This document shows, piece after piece, positions 48,899 through 57,509 of a stretch of DNA of 64,000 nt. The stretch comes from Burkholderia latens (GTDB lineage: Bacteria > Pseudomonadota > Gammaproteobacteria > Burkholderiales > Burkholderiaceae). Under the pieces are notes generated by a model. That model was not told where the DNA came from. It saw nothing but the letters and a program-made list of their open reading frames with translations, and searched no databases. Made by a program: the position numbers and the translations under genes. The DNA lies in contig NZ_CP013435.1 of the NCBI RefSeq assembly GCF_001718795.1, positions 434,001 to 498,000 of the forward strand, given 5' to 3'. Numbering within the stretch: position 1 is the stretch's first letter; every line of letters begins with the position of its first letter.

Positions 48899-49798
48899 AT
48901 GGATCTCACCCTGCTTCGCGCGTTCACGACGGTCGCCCGCGAAGGCAACCTCACGCGCGCGGCCGTGCAGCTGCATTTGACGCAACCGGCCGTCAGCCTG
49001 CAAATCAAGCATTTGCAGGAGGCGCTCGGCGTCGTCCTGTTCACGCGCACGTCGCGCGGGCTCGCGCTCACCCGCGACGGCCAGACGCTGCTGCCGCACG
49101 CGGAGCGCGCGCTGGCCGCGGCGGCCGACGTGGAGCGCGCCGCAGCCGCGCTGCGGCACGAGGTGCGCGGCCGGCTGCGCATCGGCACGATCCTCGATCC
49201 CGGTTTCCTGCGGCTCGGCGGCTTCCTGCGCGCGCTGGTCGAGACCCATCCGCAGATCGAAACCGCGCTGCGGCACGGGATGTCGGGCTGGGTGCTCGAA
49301 CAGGTGCGAGCGCACGCGCTCGACGTCGGCTACTACATCGGCTGCCCTGACGAGGACTCGCCGCGCGACGACGCGCGGTTCCACACCGTCACGCTCACGC
49401 GCTTCGAATACCGCGTGCTGGCGCCGGCCGGCTGGAAGGAGCGGGTGCAGCGCGCGCACGACTGGCGTGCGCTCGCCCTGCTGCCGTGGATCTGGACGCC
49501 GCCCGCGTCCGCCCACCACCGGCTGCTGTCGCGGCTGTTCGCGGCGGCCGGCGCGCAGCCGGTGAAGGTCGCCGAGGTCGATCAGGAGCAGTCGATGCTC
49601 GATCTCGTCAAATCGGGGATCGGGTTGACGCTTGCGCGCGATTCGATCGCGCTGGCCGAGGCGCATGCGCATGCGCTGACGATCGTCGAACAGGTGACGG
49701 TGCCGACCGAACTGACGTTCGTGACGCTCGCCGAGCGGCGCGACGAACCGGCGATCGCGGCCGCGCTGCGATTGGTCGAAGCGCAGTGGGCGATATGA
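48899..49798 (+). CDS. LysR-family transcriptional regulator
   Basis: 299 residues from the ATG at 48899. The N-terminal winged helix-turn-helix (MDLTLLRAFTTVAREGNLTRAAVQLHLTQPAVSLQIKHLQEALG, 1-60) is followed by a PBP-like effector domain (about 90-295). It is divergent from the GMC oxidoreductase with a 176-bp gap, the classic LysR arrangement, so it probably activates that gene. The effector is unknown. Confidence 0.92.
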   Translation: MDLTLLRAFTTVAREGNLTRAAVQLHLTQPAVSLQIKHLQEALGVVLFTRTSRGLALTRDGQTLLPHAERALAAAADVERAAAALRHEVRGRLRIGTILDPGFLRLGGFLRALVETHPQIETALRHGMSGWVLEQVRAHALDVGYYIGCPDEDSPRDDARFHTVTLTRFEYRVLAPAGWKERVQRAHDWRALALLPWIWTPPASAHHRLLSRLFAAAGAQPVKVAEVDQEQSMLDLVKSGIGLTLARDSIALAEAHAHALTIVEQVTVPTELTFVTLAERRDEPAIAAALRLVEAQWAI

Positions 49799-50093
49799 GC
49801 GGCGCTCATCGTGCGTGACCGGGATCGCCTGGCGAAAAGACCGCGCGGATTCATCGACCGGCATTGCAACTTTCGTTCGGCGCCGCGTCGTTGAACGCGT
49901 GGCCGCTTATCGAAACGCCGGCGTCGAGCACGCCGTAGCTGCTTTTCGTCATTCTCTGTCACGCAGCCATATTCAGCGCGTCCGCCCGGCCGTTTTCCGC
50001 CCGAACGCCTGCCGAGCGTCACGCCACCATCGCAGGGTTTTTGCTAGATTGTGCGTTCGCACACCGCGAGACCCCTGATTGAAGGAGACCCGC

Positions 50094-50627
50094 ATGGCCC
50101 GCAACATCGAGATCAAAGCCCGCGCCCGCGAATTCGACCGGCTGCGCGAACAGGCGGCGCAGCTCGCGACCGAAGCGCCGCTCTTCTACCGCCAGCAGGA
50201 TTTCTTCTACGACGTGCCGCGCGGCCGGCTGAAGCTGCGCCGCTTCGAGGACGGCACGCCGGCCGAACTGATCTTCTACCAGCGCGATGACCGTGACGGC
50301 CCGAAAGCGTCGTACTACACGCGCAGCCCGGTGACGAACCCGGACGCGATGCATGCGCTGCTCGCGACCGCGCTCACCACGCGCGGGATCGTGACGAAGG
50401 AACGGCACGTGTATCTCGCCGGCCGCACGCGCATCCACCTGGACCGCGTCGACGGCCTCGGGGATTTCATCGAACTGGAAGTGGTGCTCGGCCCGGACGA
50501 CGACGAAGCCGGCGGCGAAGCCGAAGCACATGACGTGTTCGCGAAGCTCGGCGTCGCGCAGGAGGATCTCGTCGCGGTCGCATACGTCGACCTGCTGAAC
50601 GCCGACGCCCAGTCCGAAGCGGCCTGA
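50094..50627 (+). CDS. CYTH-domain protein (class IV adenylate cyclase / triphosphatase type)
   Basis: 177 residues. The start ATG at 50094 follows AAGGAG. The N-terminal NIEIKAR supplies the acidic/basic EXK signature of the CYTH triphosphate tunnel, and KLRRF, KERHVYLAGRTRIHLDRVDGLGDFIELEVVL give the remaining alternating charged strands. Members hydrolyse organic triphosphates or make cAMP; the reaction here is not predictable. It stands alone between LysR and Lrp genes. Confidence 0.85.
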   Translation: MARNIEIKARAREFDRLREQAAQLATEAPLFYRQQDFFYDVPRGRLKLRRFEDGTPAELIFYQRDDRDGPKASYYTRSPVTNPDAMHALLATALTTRGIVTKERHVYLAGRTRIHLDRVDGLGDFIELEVVLGPDDDEAGGEAEAHDVFAKLGVAQEDLVAVAYVDLLNADAQSEAA

Positions 50628-50678
50628 TCTGGCCCTACGCGTTGCCGGGCCGCGCGCCCGGCCAGCCGCGGCTGCCCG

Positions 50679-51164
50679 TCAGGCGGCGCCGGGTGCCAGA
50701 TGCGCAAGCGGCAGCGCGCCGTTGCGCTTGAAAGTCGTCAGCACGATGTTCGAGCGCACGCTGTCGACTCCCGGCACCCGCATCAGCTTCTTCATCACGA
50801 ACTGCGACAGCGCGTTCAGATCCGGCGCGACGATCCGCAGCAGATAATCGGCATCGCCCACCACCGCGTGGCATTCGAGCACCTCGGGCAGCACGTCGAT
50901 CTGCTGCTGGAACTGCTCGATGATCGAATCGCCGTGGTGCTTGAGCTTCAGGCTCGTGAAAGCGGTGACGCCGAGGCCGAGCTTTTCGGGACGCAGCATC
51001 ACGCGGTAGCCTTCGATCACGCCGGACGCTTCAAGCCGCTGCAGGCGCCGGCCGATCTGCGACGGCGACAGCGGCACCTCTTCGCCCAGTTGCTGATGCG
51101 TCGCGCGCCCGAAGCGCTGCAGCACGTCGAGAAGCGCGAGGTCGAAGTGATCGAATTCCAGCAT
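50679..51164 (-). CDS. Lrp/AsnC-family regulator
   Basis: 161 residues from the ATG at 51164, chosen for GGAGA at good spacing. The N-terminal helix-turn-helix (DVLQRFGRATHQQLGEEVPLSPSQIGRRLQRLEASGVIEGY) is followed by an AsnC/RAM ligand domain (GDADYLLRIVAPDLNALSQF). It is divergent from phhA and is its likely amino-acid-responsive regulator. A perfect 8+8 bp inverted repeat overlaps its own Shine-Dalgarno. Confidence 0.93.
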   Translation of the reverse strand: MLEFDHFDLALLDVLQRFGRATHQQLGEEVPLSPSQIGRRLQRLEASGVIEGYRVMLRPEKLGLGVTAFTSLKLKHHGDSIIEQFQQQIDVLPEVLECHAVVGDADYLLRIVAPDLNALSQFVMKKLMRVPGVDSVRSNIVLTTFKRNGALPLAHLAPGAA

Positions 51165-51174
51165 GAGTATTCTC

Positions 51175-51198
51175 CGCATCAATTTTGGTTTTGATGCG
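51175..51198. promoter_or_regulatory. Candidate Lrp operator overlapping the Lrp ribosome-binding site
   Basis: CGCATCAA (51175-51182) and TTGATGCG (51191-51198) are perfect 8-bp inverted arms with an 8-bp AT/G centre, in the 138-bp gap between the divergent lrp and phhA starts. The left arm abuts the lrp Shine-Dalgarno. It suits autoregulation plus control of phhA. Confidence 0.6.
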
Positions 51199-51302
51199 AG
51201 ATTATCGCATTGGCGAACGAATCTACGCCACCTTTGCGCCCATTCCGCGCGTGCCCCGCTCTACACTTGCACGGTTCCCGTCACTGCAGGCAGAGCGTCA
51301 CC

Positions 51303-52196
51303 ATGTCCACCGTCGTCACCGCGAAATTGCAGGAGCAATTCGAAGCGGGCCTCGAAACCCGCGCCGATTTCACCATCGACCAGCCGCTCGAACGCTACGG
51401 GCAGGTCGACCACGCGGTATGGCATCAGCTCTATGCGCGCCAGTCCGAGCTGCTGCGCGGGCGCGCGTGCGACGCGTTCGTTGCCGGGCTCGGCAAGATC
51501 GACCTGCCGGCCGACCGCGTGCCGTCGTTCGCGGACGTGAACCGCCAGCTGAAGCCTGCGACCGGCTGGGAAATCGTCGCAGTGCCGGGCCTCGTGCCCG
51601 ATCGCGTGTTCTTCGAGCACCTCGCGAACCGGCGTTTCCCCGTCACATGGTGGATGCGCCGCCCGGATCAGCTCGACTATCTGCAGGAACCCGACTGCTT
51701 CCACGACCTGTTCGGTCACGTCCCGCTGCTGATCGAACCGGTATTCGCCGACTACATGCAGGCATACGGCCGCACCGCGCGCGCCGTTGCCGATGACGAG
51801 GCGGCGCTCGCGCGTCTCGCGCGCCTCTATTGGTATACGGTGGAATTCGGGTTGATCCGCGACCCGAACGGCACGAACGGGCTGTCGATCTACGGCGCCG
51901 GAATCGTTTCGAGCAAGGGCGAGAGCTTGTACAGCCTCGAAAGCGCGGCACCGAACCGGCTCGGCTTCGACCTGGAACGGGTGATGCGCACGAAGTACCG
52001 GATCGACACGTTCCAGAAGACCTACTTCGTGATCGACGATTTCGCGCAGCTGTTCGCGCTTGCCGACGTCGACGGCCGCGCGTTGGCCGACCGGCTGGCC
52101 GCGCTGCCGGAATTCCCGGCGGGCGCGGTGCTCGATACCGACGTCGTGCTGCAGCGCGGCACGGGCGAAGGCTGGCCGGACGACGCGGATGCCTGA
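51303..52196 (+). CDS. phhA: PhhA, phenylalanine 4-monooxygenase
   Basis: 297 residues, standard for bacterial enzymes; the start at 51303 gives the family N-terminus and avoids a 31-residue in-frame extension. The iron ligands are in DCFHDLFGHVPLL (His134, His139) and YTVEFGL (Glu181), and the pterin/substrate region PVTWWMRRPDQLDYLQEPD is intact. It hydroxylates phenylalanine to tyrosine using tetrahydropterin and O2. phhB, which recycles the pterin, is 114 bp downstream. Confidence 0.97.
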   Translation: MSTVVTAKLQEQFEAGLETRADFTIDQPLERYGQVDHAVWHQLYARQSELLRGRACDAFVAGLGKIDLPADRVPSFADVNRQLKPATGWEIVAVPGLVPDRVFFEHLANRRFPVTWWMRRPDQLDYLQEPDCFHDLFGHVPLLIEPVFADYMQAYGRTARAVADDEAALARLARLYWYTVEFGLIRDPNGTNGLSIYGAGIVSSKGESLYSLESAAPNRLGFDLERVMRTKYRIDTFQKTYFVIDDFAQLFALADVDGRALADRLAALPEFPAGAVLDTDVVLQRGTGEGWPDDADA

Positions 52197-52310
52197 AGCC
52201 GGGGGGCTCGCCTCCCGCTGCCCGGCGCGCAACTATGAAACAATGACCGGTATCGGCCAGGCCGCGCGGCCTGGCCCGCGCGCAAGCGCCGCAACCGAAC
52301 GAGGTGCAAC

Positions 52311-52619
52311 ATGATCCACAAGCTCACATCAGAAGAACGCAAGACCCGGCTGGAAGGCCTGCCGCACTGGACGGCCGTGCCGGGCCGCGACGCGATCCAG
52401 CGCACCCTGCGCTTCGCCGATTTCAACGAGGCGTTCGGCTTCATGACGCGCGTCGCGATCAAGGCGCAGGAAATGAACCACCATCCCGAATGGTTCAACG
52501 TGTACAACCGCGTCGACGTGACGCTGTCGACTCACGATGCCGACGGGCTGACCGAGCGCGACATCGAACTCGCGCAGTTCATCGACCAGGTGTGCGCACA
52601 CACGCGCCCGGCCGCCTGA
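52311..52619 (+). CDS. phhB: PhhB, pterin-4a-carbinolamine dehydratase
   Basis: 102 residues with the family core [47 protein letters not shown] containing the catalytic histidines. It dehydrates the 4a-hydroxytetrahydrobiopterin produced by PhhA. It also matches DCoH-like proteins, but no transcriptional role is implied in bacteria. Confidence 0.97.
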   Translation: MIHKLTSEERKTRLEGLPHWTAVPGRDAIQRTLRFADFNEAFGFMTRVAIKAQEMNHHPEWFNVYNRVDVTLSTHDADGLTERDIELAQFIDQVCAHTRPAA

Positions 52620-52632
52620 GGCACGCCTCCAC

Positions 52633-52660
52633 CGCCGCGCGTCGAAAGAGAGGCGCGGCG
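52633..52660 (+). terminator. Weak terminator after phhB
   Basis: CGCCGCGC (52633-52640) pairs with GCGCGGCG (52653-52660) across a 12-nt loop, followed after a few bases by CTTTTCATTT. It probably ends the phhAB transcript, inefficiently. Confidence 0.4.
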
Positions 52661-52713
52661 CGTCAACTTTTCATTTCGCTAAACGTTTTCTAGGATGTAC
52701 TGAGCGAAAGCCT

Positions 52714-52944
52714 TCAGCTTTCCAAGCCATCCTTAAGGCGCACGTAAGTGTCGTACGCTTTCCGCGCCTTGGGGTCTAAACCTTCCAGTTGCAGCGCGCT
52801 TTCGCGCTGTACAATCAGCAGCGCATACGGCTTGGAGAGCGCGCTAGCCTCTTCGCAGAGTTTGAGTTCGTCGCCGCTCGACGGCGAGCGTGCGCGCCAG
52901 AAATTGATCGCGGCTTCGAGGTCGTGGATCGAAATATCGGACAT
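52714..52944 (-). CDS. DUF3717 small protein
   Basis: 76 residues from the ATG at 52944 (MSDISIHDLEAAINFWRARSP). The pattern is that of DUF3717, a small cytoplasmic family of Burkholderia and relatives with no known function. It has no signal peptide or membrane helix and is probably helical. It is divergent from the response-regulator gene with a 123-bp gap. Confidence 0.8.
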   Translation of the reverse strand: MSDISIHDLEAAINFWRARSPSSGDELKLCEEASALSKPYALLIVQRESALQLEGLDPKARKAYDTYVRLKDGLES

Positions 52945-53067
52945 GATTGGATTTAATCGTTCGCTGGCCGCCATGCTTGATGTCAGGCGATGCGGCGCCC
53001 CCTGTGGAAACGGCGTCGTGCTGTCCGCGTGCCTGAACCGCCAACCCATTGTACTTGAGCGAACTTC

Positions 53068-53760
53068 ATGCGACTCCTTCTGATCGAAGACGACCGCCCC
53101 ATCGCACGCGGTATCCAGAGCAGCCTCGAACAGGCTGGCTTCACCGTCGACATGGTGCATGACGGCATCTTTGCCGAACAGGCGCTGGCACAAAACCGCC
53201 ACGAACTCGTGATCCTCGATCTCGGCCTGCCGGGCATCGACGGGATGACGCTGCTCACGCGCTTCCGCCAGACCAACCGCCATACGCCCGTCATCGTGCT
53301 GACCGCGCGCGACGAGTTGAACGACCGGATCCAGGGCCTGAACTCCGGCGCCGACGACTACATGCTCAAGCCGTTCGAGCCGGCGGAGCTTGAAGCGCGC
53401 ATCCGCGCGGTGATGCGCCGCAGCGGCCCGCACAGCGACATGCCGCGTCCGGAAGTGTCGCTCGGCGGCGTTCGCCTGTCGGGCGTCGATCGTCGCATCT
53501 TCAACGACGACAAGCCGCTGGAACTGTCGCCGCGCGAATTCGCGGTGCTCGAAATGCTGCTGCTGCGCCACGGCCGCGTCGTCAGCAAGGCCCAGTTGCA
53601 GGATCACCTCACGCACTTCGGCGGCGATCTCGGCGACACCGCGATCGAGGTCTACGTGCACCGCGTGCGCAAGAAGCTCGAGCAGTGCCGTGTCGAAATC
53701 GTCACGGTGCGCGGCTTCGGCTACCTGCTGCAGGAAATCCGCCAGACCGCGAGCGTCTGA
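53068..53760 (+). CDS. OmpR-family response regulator (TctD/QseB-like)
   Basis: 230 residues. The receiver domain has the acidic pair D8-D9, phospho-acceptor D51 (ILDLGLPGIDG) and K101 (LKPFE), followed by a winged-helix DNA-binding domain (LSPREFAVLEMLLLRHGRVVSKAQL, VYVHRVRKKLE). The partner kinase gene starts 115 bp downstream. The pair resembles TctD/TctE, but no tricarboxylate transporter genes are adjacent, so its signal is unknown. Confidence 0.93.
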   Translation: MRLLLIEDDRPIARGIQSSLEQAGFTVDMVHDGIFAEQALAQNRHELVILDLGLPGIDGMTLLTRFRQTNRHTPVIVLTARDELNDRIQGLNSGADDYMLKPFEPAELEARIRAVMRRSGPHSDMPRPEVSLGGVRLSGVDRRIFNDDKPLELSPREFAVLEMLLLRHGRVVSKAQLQDHLTHFGGDLGDTAIEVYVHRVRKKLEQCRVEIVTVRGFGYLLQEIRQTASV

Positions 53761-53875
53761 ACGTTGCGCGCGCCGGGCGGACCGGTGCCGCAGGCGCACC
53801 GCCCCCTCCGTGTCGCGTTCCGACGCACGACCGCGCCGCTCCCCGTGAGCGGCGCTTATCCATTTGCCCGTCGAA

Positions 53876-55360
53876 ATGTCTTCTGATCCGGCTGTGACCA
53901 CCAGCCTGCGCCGATCGCTGCTGCGGCGCCTCGCCGCGCCGCTGTCGATGCTCGCGCTGATGAGCGGCCTGATTGCGTACTGGCTCGCGTGGCAATACAC
54001 GCAACACGTGATCGACCGCTCGCTCGCCGATCTCGCAACCGCCATCTCGAAGCAGATCCAGATCGCAGGCCCCGACGCACCGTTCACGGTGCCGCCGCTC
54101 GCGCAGGCGATGTTCTCCGATCCCGCTGAAGCGCTCATCTACCGGATCAGCGACGGCGAACAGGAACTCGCGGGCGACCCGAAGCTGCCGCTGCGCGGCA
54201 TCAACGTGCGCCGCATGCACCATGCGTACGTATTCGAAGCGGAGTACGACAACCGCGCAGTGCGGGTCGCGCAGGTGCGCGTCGACAACGTCGAAGGCGG
54301 CAAGCCGATGGTGGTCGAGGTCGCGCAGCCGGTGCGGCACCGCTACCGGATCGCGGCCGAATTCCTCGTCGCGATCATGATGCCGCTGCTGCTGCTGCTG
54401 CTCGCGGGCTGGGGCATCGTGTGGCGCGTCGTGAACCAGCAGCTGGGCCCGCTCACGCATCTTGCCGATTCGCTGAACCGGCAGACCCACACGTCGCTCG
54501 AACCCGTCGACGAAACCGACGTGCCGCTCGAGATTCGCCCGCTGACGAGCGCGATGAACGCACTGCTCGGCCGCCTGAAGACCGCGCTCGACGCGCAGCG
54601 CAAATTCATTGCCGACGCCGCGCATCAGTTGCGCACGCCGCTCACTGCCGTGAAGCTGCATGCCGAGCAGGCCGCCGTCGCCCGCGATCCGCAGCAAACC
54701 TATGCGGCGGTGCGCGAACTGCGCGCGGCCGCCGACCGCGCGGTGCGCCTGTCCAACCAGTTGCTGTCGCTCGCGCGCGCAGAGCCGGGCGAACAGGCCG
54801 CGCGCTTCGTCGACGTCGACCTCGCCGCGATGGCATTCGAGACGGGCGCCGAATGGGTGCCGCGCGCGCTCGCGTCGCATGTCGACCTCGGTTTTCAGCG
54901 CAGTGACGATCCCGGCGAAGACGAAACGCTGAACGTGCGCGGCAACCCGGTGCTGCTGCGCGAGGTGATCGCGAACCTGCTCGACAACGCACTGAAATAC
55001 GTGCCGCTCGCGCGTCCGGACGGCGCGCGAATTACCGTGAACGTCGCACGCGGCGCGCTCGAAGACGGCCAGCCGGCGGCGGAAATCGTCGTCGAGGACA
55101 ATGGCCCGGGCGTACCGGCCAACCAGCAGGCCGACCTGTTCAAGCGCTTCTTCCGCGGCGATGCGCAAAGCGGCAACGGAGTCGAGACAGGCGCGGGGCT
55201 CGGTCTTGCGATCGTGCACGACATCATCGCGATGCACGGCGGCACGGTGTCGTACGAAGATGCGCCGGAAGGCGGTTCGCGCTTCGTGGTGAAGGTGCCG
55301 ATCGCGAAGCGCACCGGGAAGCCTGCGACCGAAACGCCGGCCGCCGCGCCGACACACTGA
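53876..55360 (+). CDS. Sensor histidine kinase (TctE-like, 2CSK_N type)
   Basis: 494 residues from the ATG at 53876; a TTG four codons earlier is the alternative, and neither has a clear Shine-Dalgarno. Two membrane helices (about 21-42 and 161-185) enclose a periplasmic sensor of about 115 residues of the two-component-sensor N-terminal type. A HAMP-like linker leads to the H-box (FIADAAHQLRTPLTAVKLH, His250), N-box (NLLDNALKY), DNGPGVP and GAGLGLAIVHDI boxes. It phosphorylates the upstream regulator. Confidence 0.93.
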   Translation: MSSDPAVTTSLRRSLLRRLAAPLSMLALMSGLIAYWLAWQYTQHVIDRSLADLATAISKQIQIAGPDAPFTVPPLAQAMFSDPAEALIYRISDGEQELAGDPKLPLRGINVRRMHHAYVFEAEYDNRAVRVAQVRVDNVEGGKPMVVEVAQPVRHRYRIAAEFLVAIMMPLLLLLLAGWGIVWRVVNQQLGPLTHLADSLNRQTHTSLEPVDETDVPLEIRPLTSAMNALLGRLKTALDAQRKFIADAAHQLRTPLTAVKLHAEQAAVARDPQQTYAAVRELRAAADRAVRLSNQLLSLARAEPGEQAARFVDVDLAAMAFETGAEWVPRALASHVDLGFQRSDDPGEDETLNVRGNPVLLREVIANLLDNALKYVPLARPDGARITVNVARGALEDGQPAAEIVVEDNGPGVPANQQADLFKRFFRGDAQSGNGVETGAGLGLAIVHDIIAMHGGTVSYEDAPEGGSRFVVKVPIAKRTGKPATETPAAAPTH

Positions 55361-55473
55361 ATCGCGCCGGCCCGCGCGTCGGCAGTGGTAGAGGAACGAA
55401 CGGCCGCGCGGCAATGCAACGCGGCGCGCGGGGCCGTCTGGTGCGCCGCCGCGTGCTGCGCGGCCGACTGCGG

Positions 55474-56001
55474 TCACTTCTTCTTTTTCTTGTCCTTCGC
55501 GCCGGACTCGGACTTGCCGTCCTTCTTGTCCTTCTTCTTTTTCTTCTTGTCTTCGTCCGGCGTCGCGAGCAGCGTGCCGCGGCACGTTGGCGCACCGCAA
55601 TGGCACGCGTATTCGCGCTTGAGCTTCTTCGTCAGCTTCTCGTCGATCACGAGGCCGTAGTCGTAGAACAGCTCCTCTTCCGGTCCGATGTCGCGCAGCG
55701 CGTGAATGAACACGCGGCCCTTGATCTCCTCGGCTTCGCAGTTCGGCGCGCACGAATGGTTGATCCAGCGCGCGCTGTTGCCGTTGACCTTGCCGTCGAT
55801 CACCCCGCCCTCTTCCAGCGCGAAGTAGAACGTATGGTTCGGTTCGTTCGGATCGTGCGGATGGCGGCGCAGCGCTTCCTTCCACGAAATCCGCTCGCCC
55901 TTGTATTCCACGACGCGCTCGCCGGCCTTGATCGGTTCCACGGCGAATACGCCCTTGCCGTGTACTCCCGAGCGGCGCACCGCGATCCTGCGTGAACTCA
56001 T
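55474..56001 (-). CDS. SET-domain protein-lysine methyltransferase with lysine-rich tail (BtSET-like)
   Basis: 175 residues from the ATG at 56001. It has a compact SET domain: GVHGKGVFAVEPIKAGE (12-28), the pseudoknot motif NHSCAPNC (81-88), ELFYDYG (110-116) and a post-SET CHCGAPTCRG (133-142) that with the SET cysteine can bind zinc. The C-terminus is a run of lysines (152-175), resembling a nucleolar/nuclear targeting tail. Burkholderia thailandensis BtSET, reported as a nucleolar effector that methylates histone H3, has this type of architecture. A bacterial target such as a ribosomal or nucleoid protein is the alternative. Confidence 0.9.
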   Translation of the reverse strand: MSSRRIAVRRSGVHGKGVFAVEPIKAGERVVEYKGERISWKEALRRHPHDPNEPNHTFYFALEEGGVIDGKVNGNSARWINHSCAPNCEAEEIKGRVFIHALRDIGPEEELFYDYGLVIDEKLTKKLKREYACHCGAPTCRGTLLATPDEDKKKKKKDKKDGKSESGAKDKKKKK

Positions 56002-56065
56002 CGAACGAATCCTTGTGAAGACGACTTGAATGGAAGACGGCCGCGTCACGGCCGGGTGTCGCGCA

Positions 56066-56097
56066 AAACGAAAACGCGGCACCGGGCGGTGCCGCGT
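56066..56097 (-). terminator. Terminator of the OYE-family gene
   Basis: ACGCGGCACC (56074-56083) pairs with GGTGCCGCGT (56088-56097), loop GGGC. On the minus strand it is followed by TTTTCGTTTT. It lies about 94 bp after the OYE stop. Confidence 0.85.
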
Positions 56098-56190
56098 CGG
56101 ACCATGCGGCGAATCACCCGCATCCTACACGTTCGAGATTGCTTCGTTCAACATCGCGCGCACTATTCCGTACTCACGTGCGCACGATGC

Positions 56191-57303
56191 TCAGCGCTGG
56201 CCGAATGCAATGTCGCCGAACAGCGCCTTGTGCTCGCGCGGCTGCGAACGCCAGTACTGCGGCGGCGCCGACACCTGCGCGCCGAGCTCCGCGGCCGCAT
56301 GCCACGGCCAGCGCGGGTCGTACAGCATCGCCCGCGCCATTGCGACGAAATCGGCGTCGCCGGCCTCGATCAGCCGGTTCGCATGCGCGGGTTCGTTGAT
56401 CAGGCCGACCGCGATCGTCGGCATCCCGACCGCCCGCTTCACTGCCTGCGCGAACGGCACCTGGTAGCCCGGCGACAGCGGAATTTTCTGCAACGGCGAC
56501 ACGCCGCCCGACGACACGTCGATCCAGTCGCAGCCGCGCTGCTTCAGTTCGTGCGCGAACGCGATCGTATCGTCGAGCTCCCAGCCGCCTTCGACCCAGT
56601 CTGTCGCCGACACCCGCACGCCCACCGGCCGATCCTGCGGAAACGCCGCGCGCACGATGTCGAAGATCTCGAGCGGAAAACGCATCCGGTTTTCGCGCGA
56701 GCCGCCGTATTCGTCGGTGCGCTGGTTCGCAAGCGGCGACAGGAACTGATGCAGCAGGTAACCGTGCGCCGCATGCACTTCGATCGCGTCGATGCCGATG
56801 CGCGCGGCCCGTTTCGCGGAAGCCGCAAACGCTTCGCGGATCCGGTTCAGGCCGGCTGCGTCGAGTGCGAGCGGCGGCGTCTCGCCTTCCTTGTGCGGTA
56901 CGGCGGACGGCGCGTGCGGGAGCCAGCCGCCATCGGCCACCGACACGAGCTGACCGCCCTTCCACGGCACCTCGCTCGACGCCTTGCGCCCTGCATGCGA
57001 CAACTGCATCGCGATGCGGACCGGCGAGTGCTTGCGGATCGCCGCGAGCACCGGCTTCAGTGCCGCTTCGGTCACGTCGTCCCACAAGCCGAGGTCGCCT
57101 GCGGTGATGCGGCCGTCTGGCTCGACCGCGGTCGCTTCGATACAGAGCAGGCCCGCGCCGGACAGTGCGAGATGGCCGAGGTGAATCATGTGCCAGTCGG
57201 TCGCCTCGCCGCGCTCGGCCGAGTACTGGCACATCGGGGAAATCACGATCCGGTTCGGAAGGGTCACGCCGCGCAGCGTGAACGGAGAAAACAGCGCAGT
57301 CAT
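56191..57303 (-). CDS. NADH:flavin oxidoreductase, Old Yellow Enzyme (YqjM type)
   Basis: 370 residues, FMN-binding TIM barrel. LFSPFTLRGVTLPNRIVISPMCQYSA shows the YqjM-class cysteine, QLSHAGRKAS holds the phosphate/active-site region, and HAAHGYLLHQFLSPLANQRTDEYGGS is the OYE signature. These enzymes reduce activated C=C bonds with NADPH. It stands alone, so its physiological substrate is unknown; stress detoxification is a common role. Confidence 0.93.
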   Translation of the reverse strand: MTALFSPFTLRGVTLPNRIVISPMCQYSAERGEATDWHMIHLGHLALSGAGLLCIEATAVEPDGRITAGDLGLWDDVTEAALKPVLAAIRKHSPVRIAMQLSHAGRKASSEVPWKGGQLVSVADGGWLPHAPSAVPHKEGETPPLALDAAGLNRIREAFAASAKRAARIGIDAIEVHAAHGYLLHQFLSPLANQRTDEYGGSRENRMRFPLEIFDIVRAAFPQDRPVGVRVSATDWVEGGWELDDTIAFAHELKQRGCDWIDVSSGGVSPLQKIPLSPGYQVPFAQAVKRAVGMPTIAVGLINEPAHANRLIEAGDADFVAMARAMLYDPRWPWHAAAELGAQVSAPPQYWRSQPREHKALFGDIAFGQR

Positions 57304-57509
57304 GGCAGCCGCTCGCGAGGAAACGAAAGAGCGAACGAGCGTAGCACGCGGGCTCGAAGCGTGCAGGCGGCCGGATCGGCAGTAAGCGGTTGGTCAGGTT
57401 GGGGCCGGCATGACCGCGGACGCGCTGGCGATGCGGCGCGCGCGGCACGCCGCAACCGGGCCGCACCGGCCGGCCTCGGCGCACGCTCGCGTGGTGTCAC
57501 GCCGTGACT

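Noticed and set aside
53702..55885. A 727-codon minus-strand frame across the sensor kinase
   Set aside because: It runs antisense to the kinase, whose motifs are complete, and has no start signal or recognisable domain.
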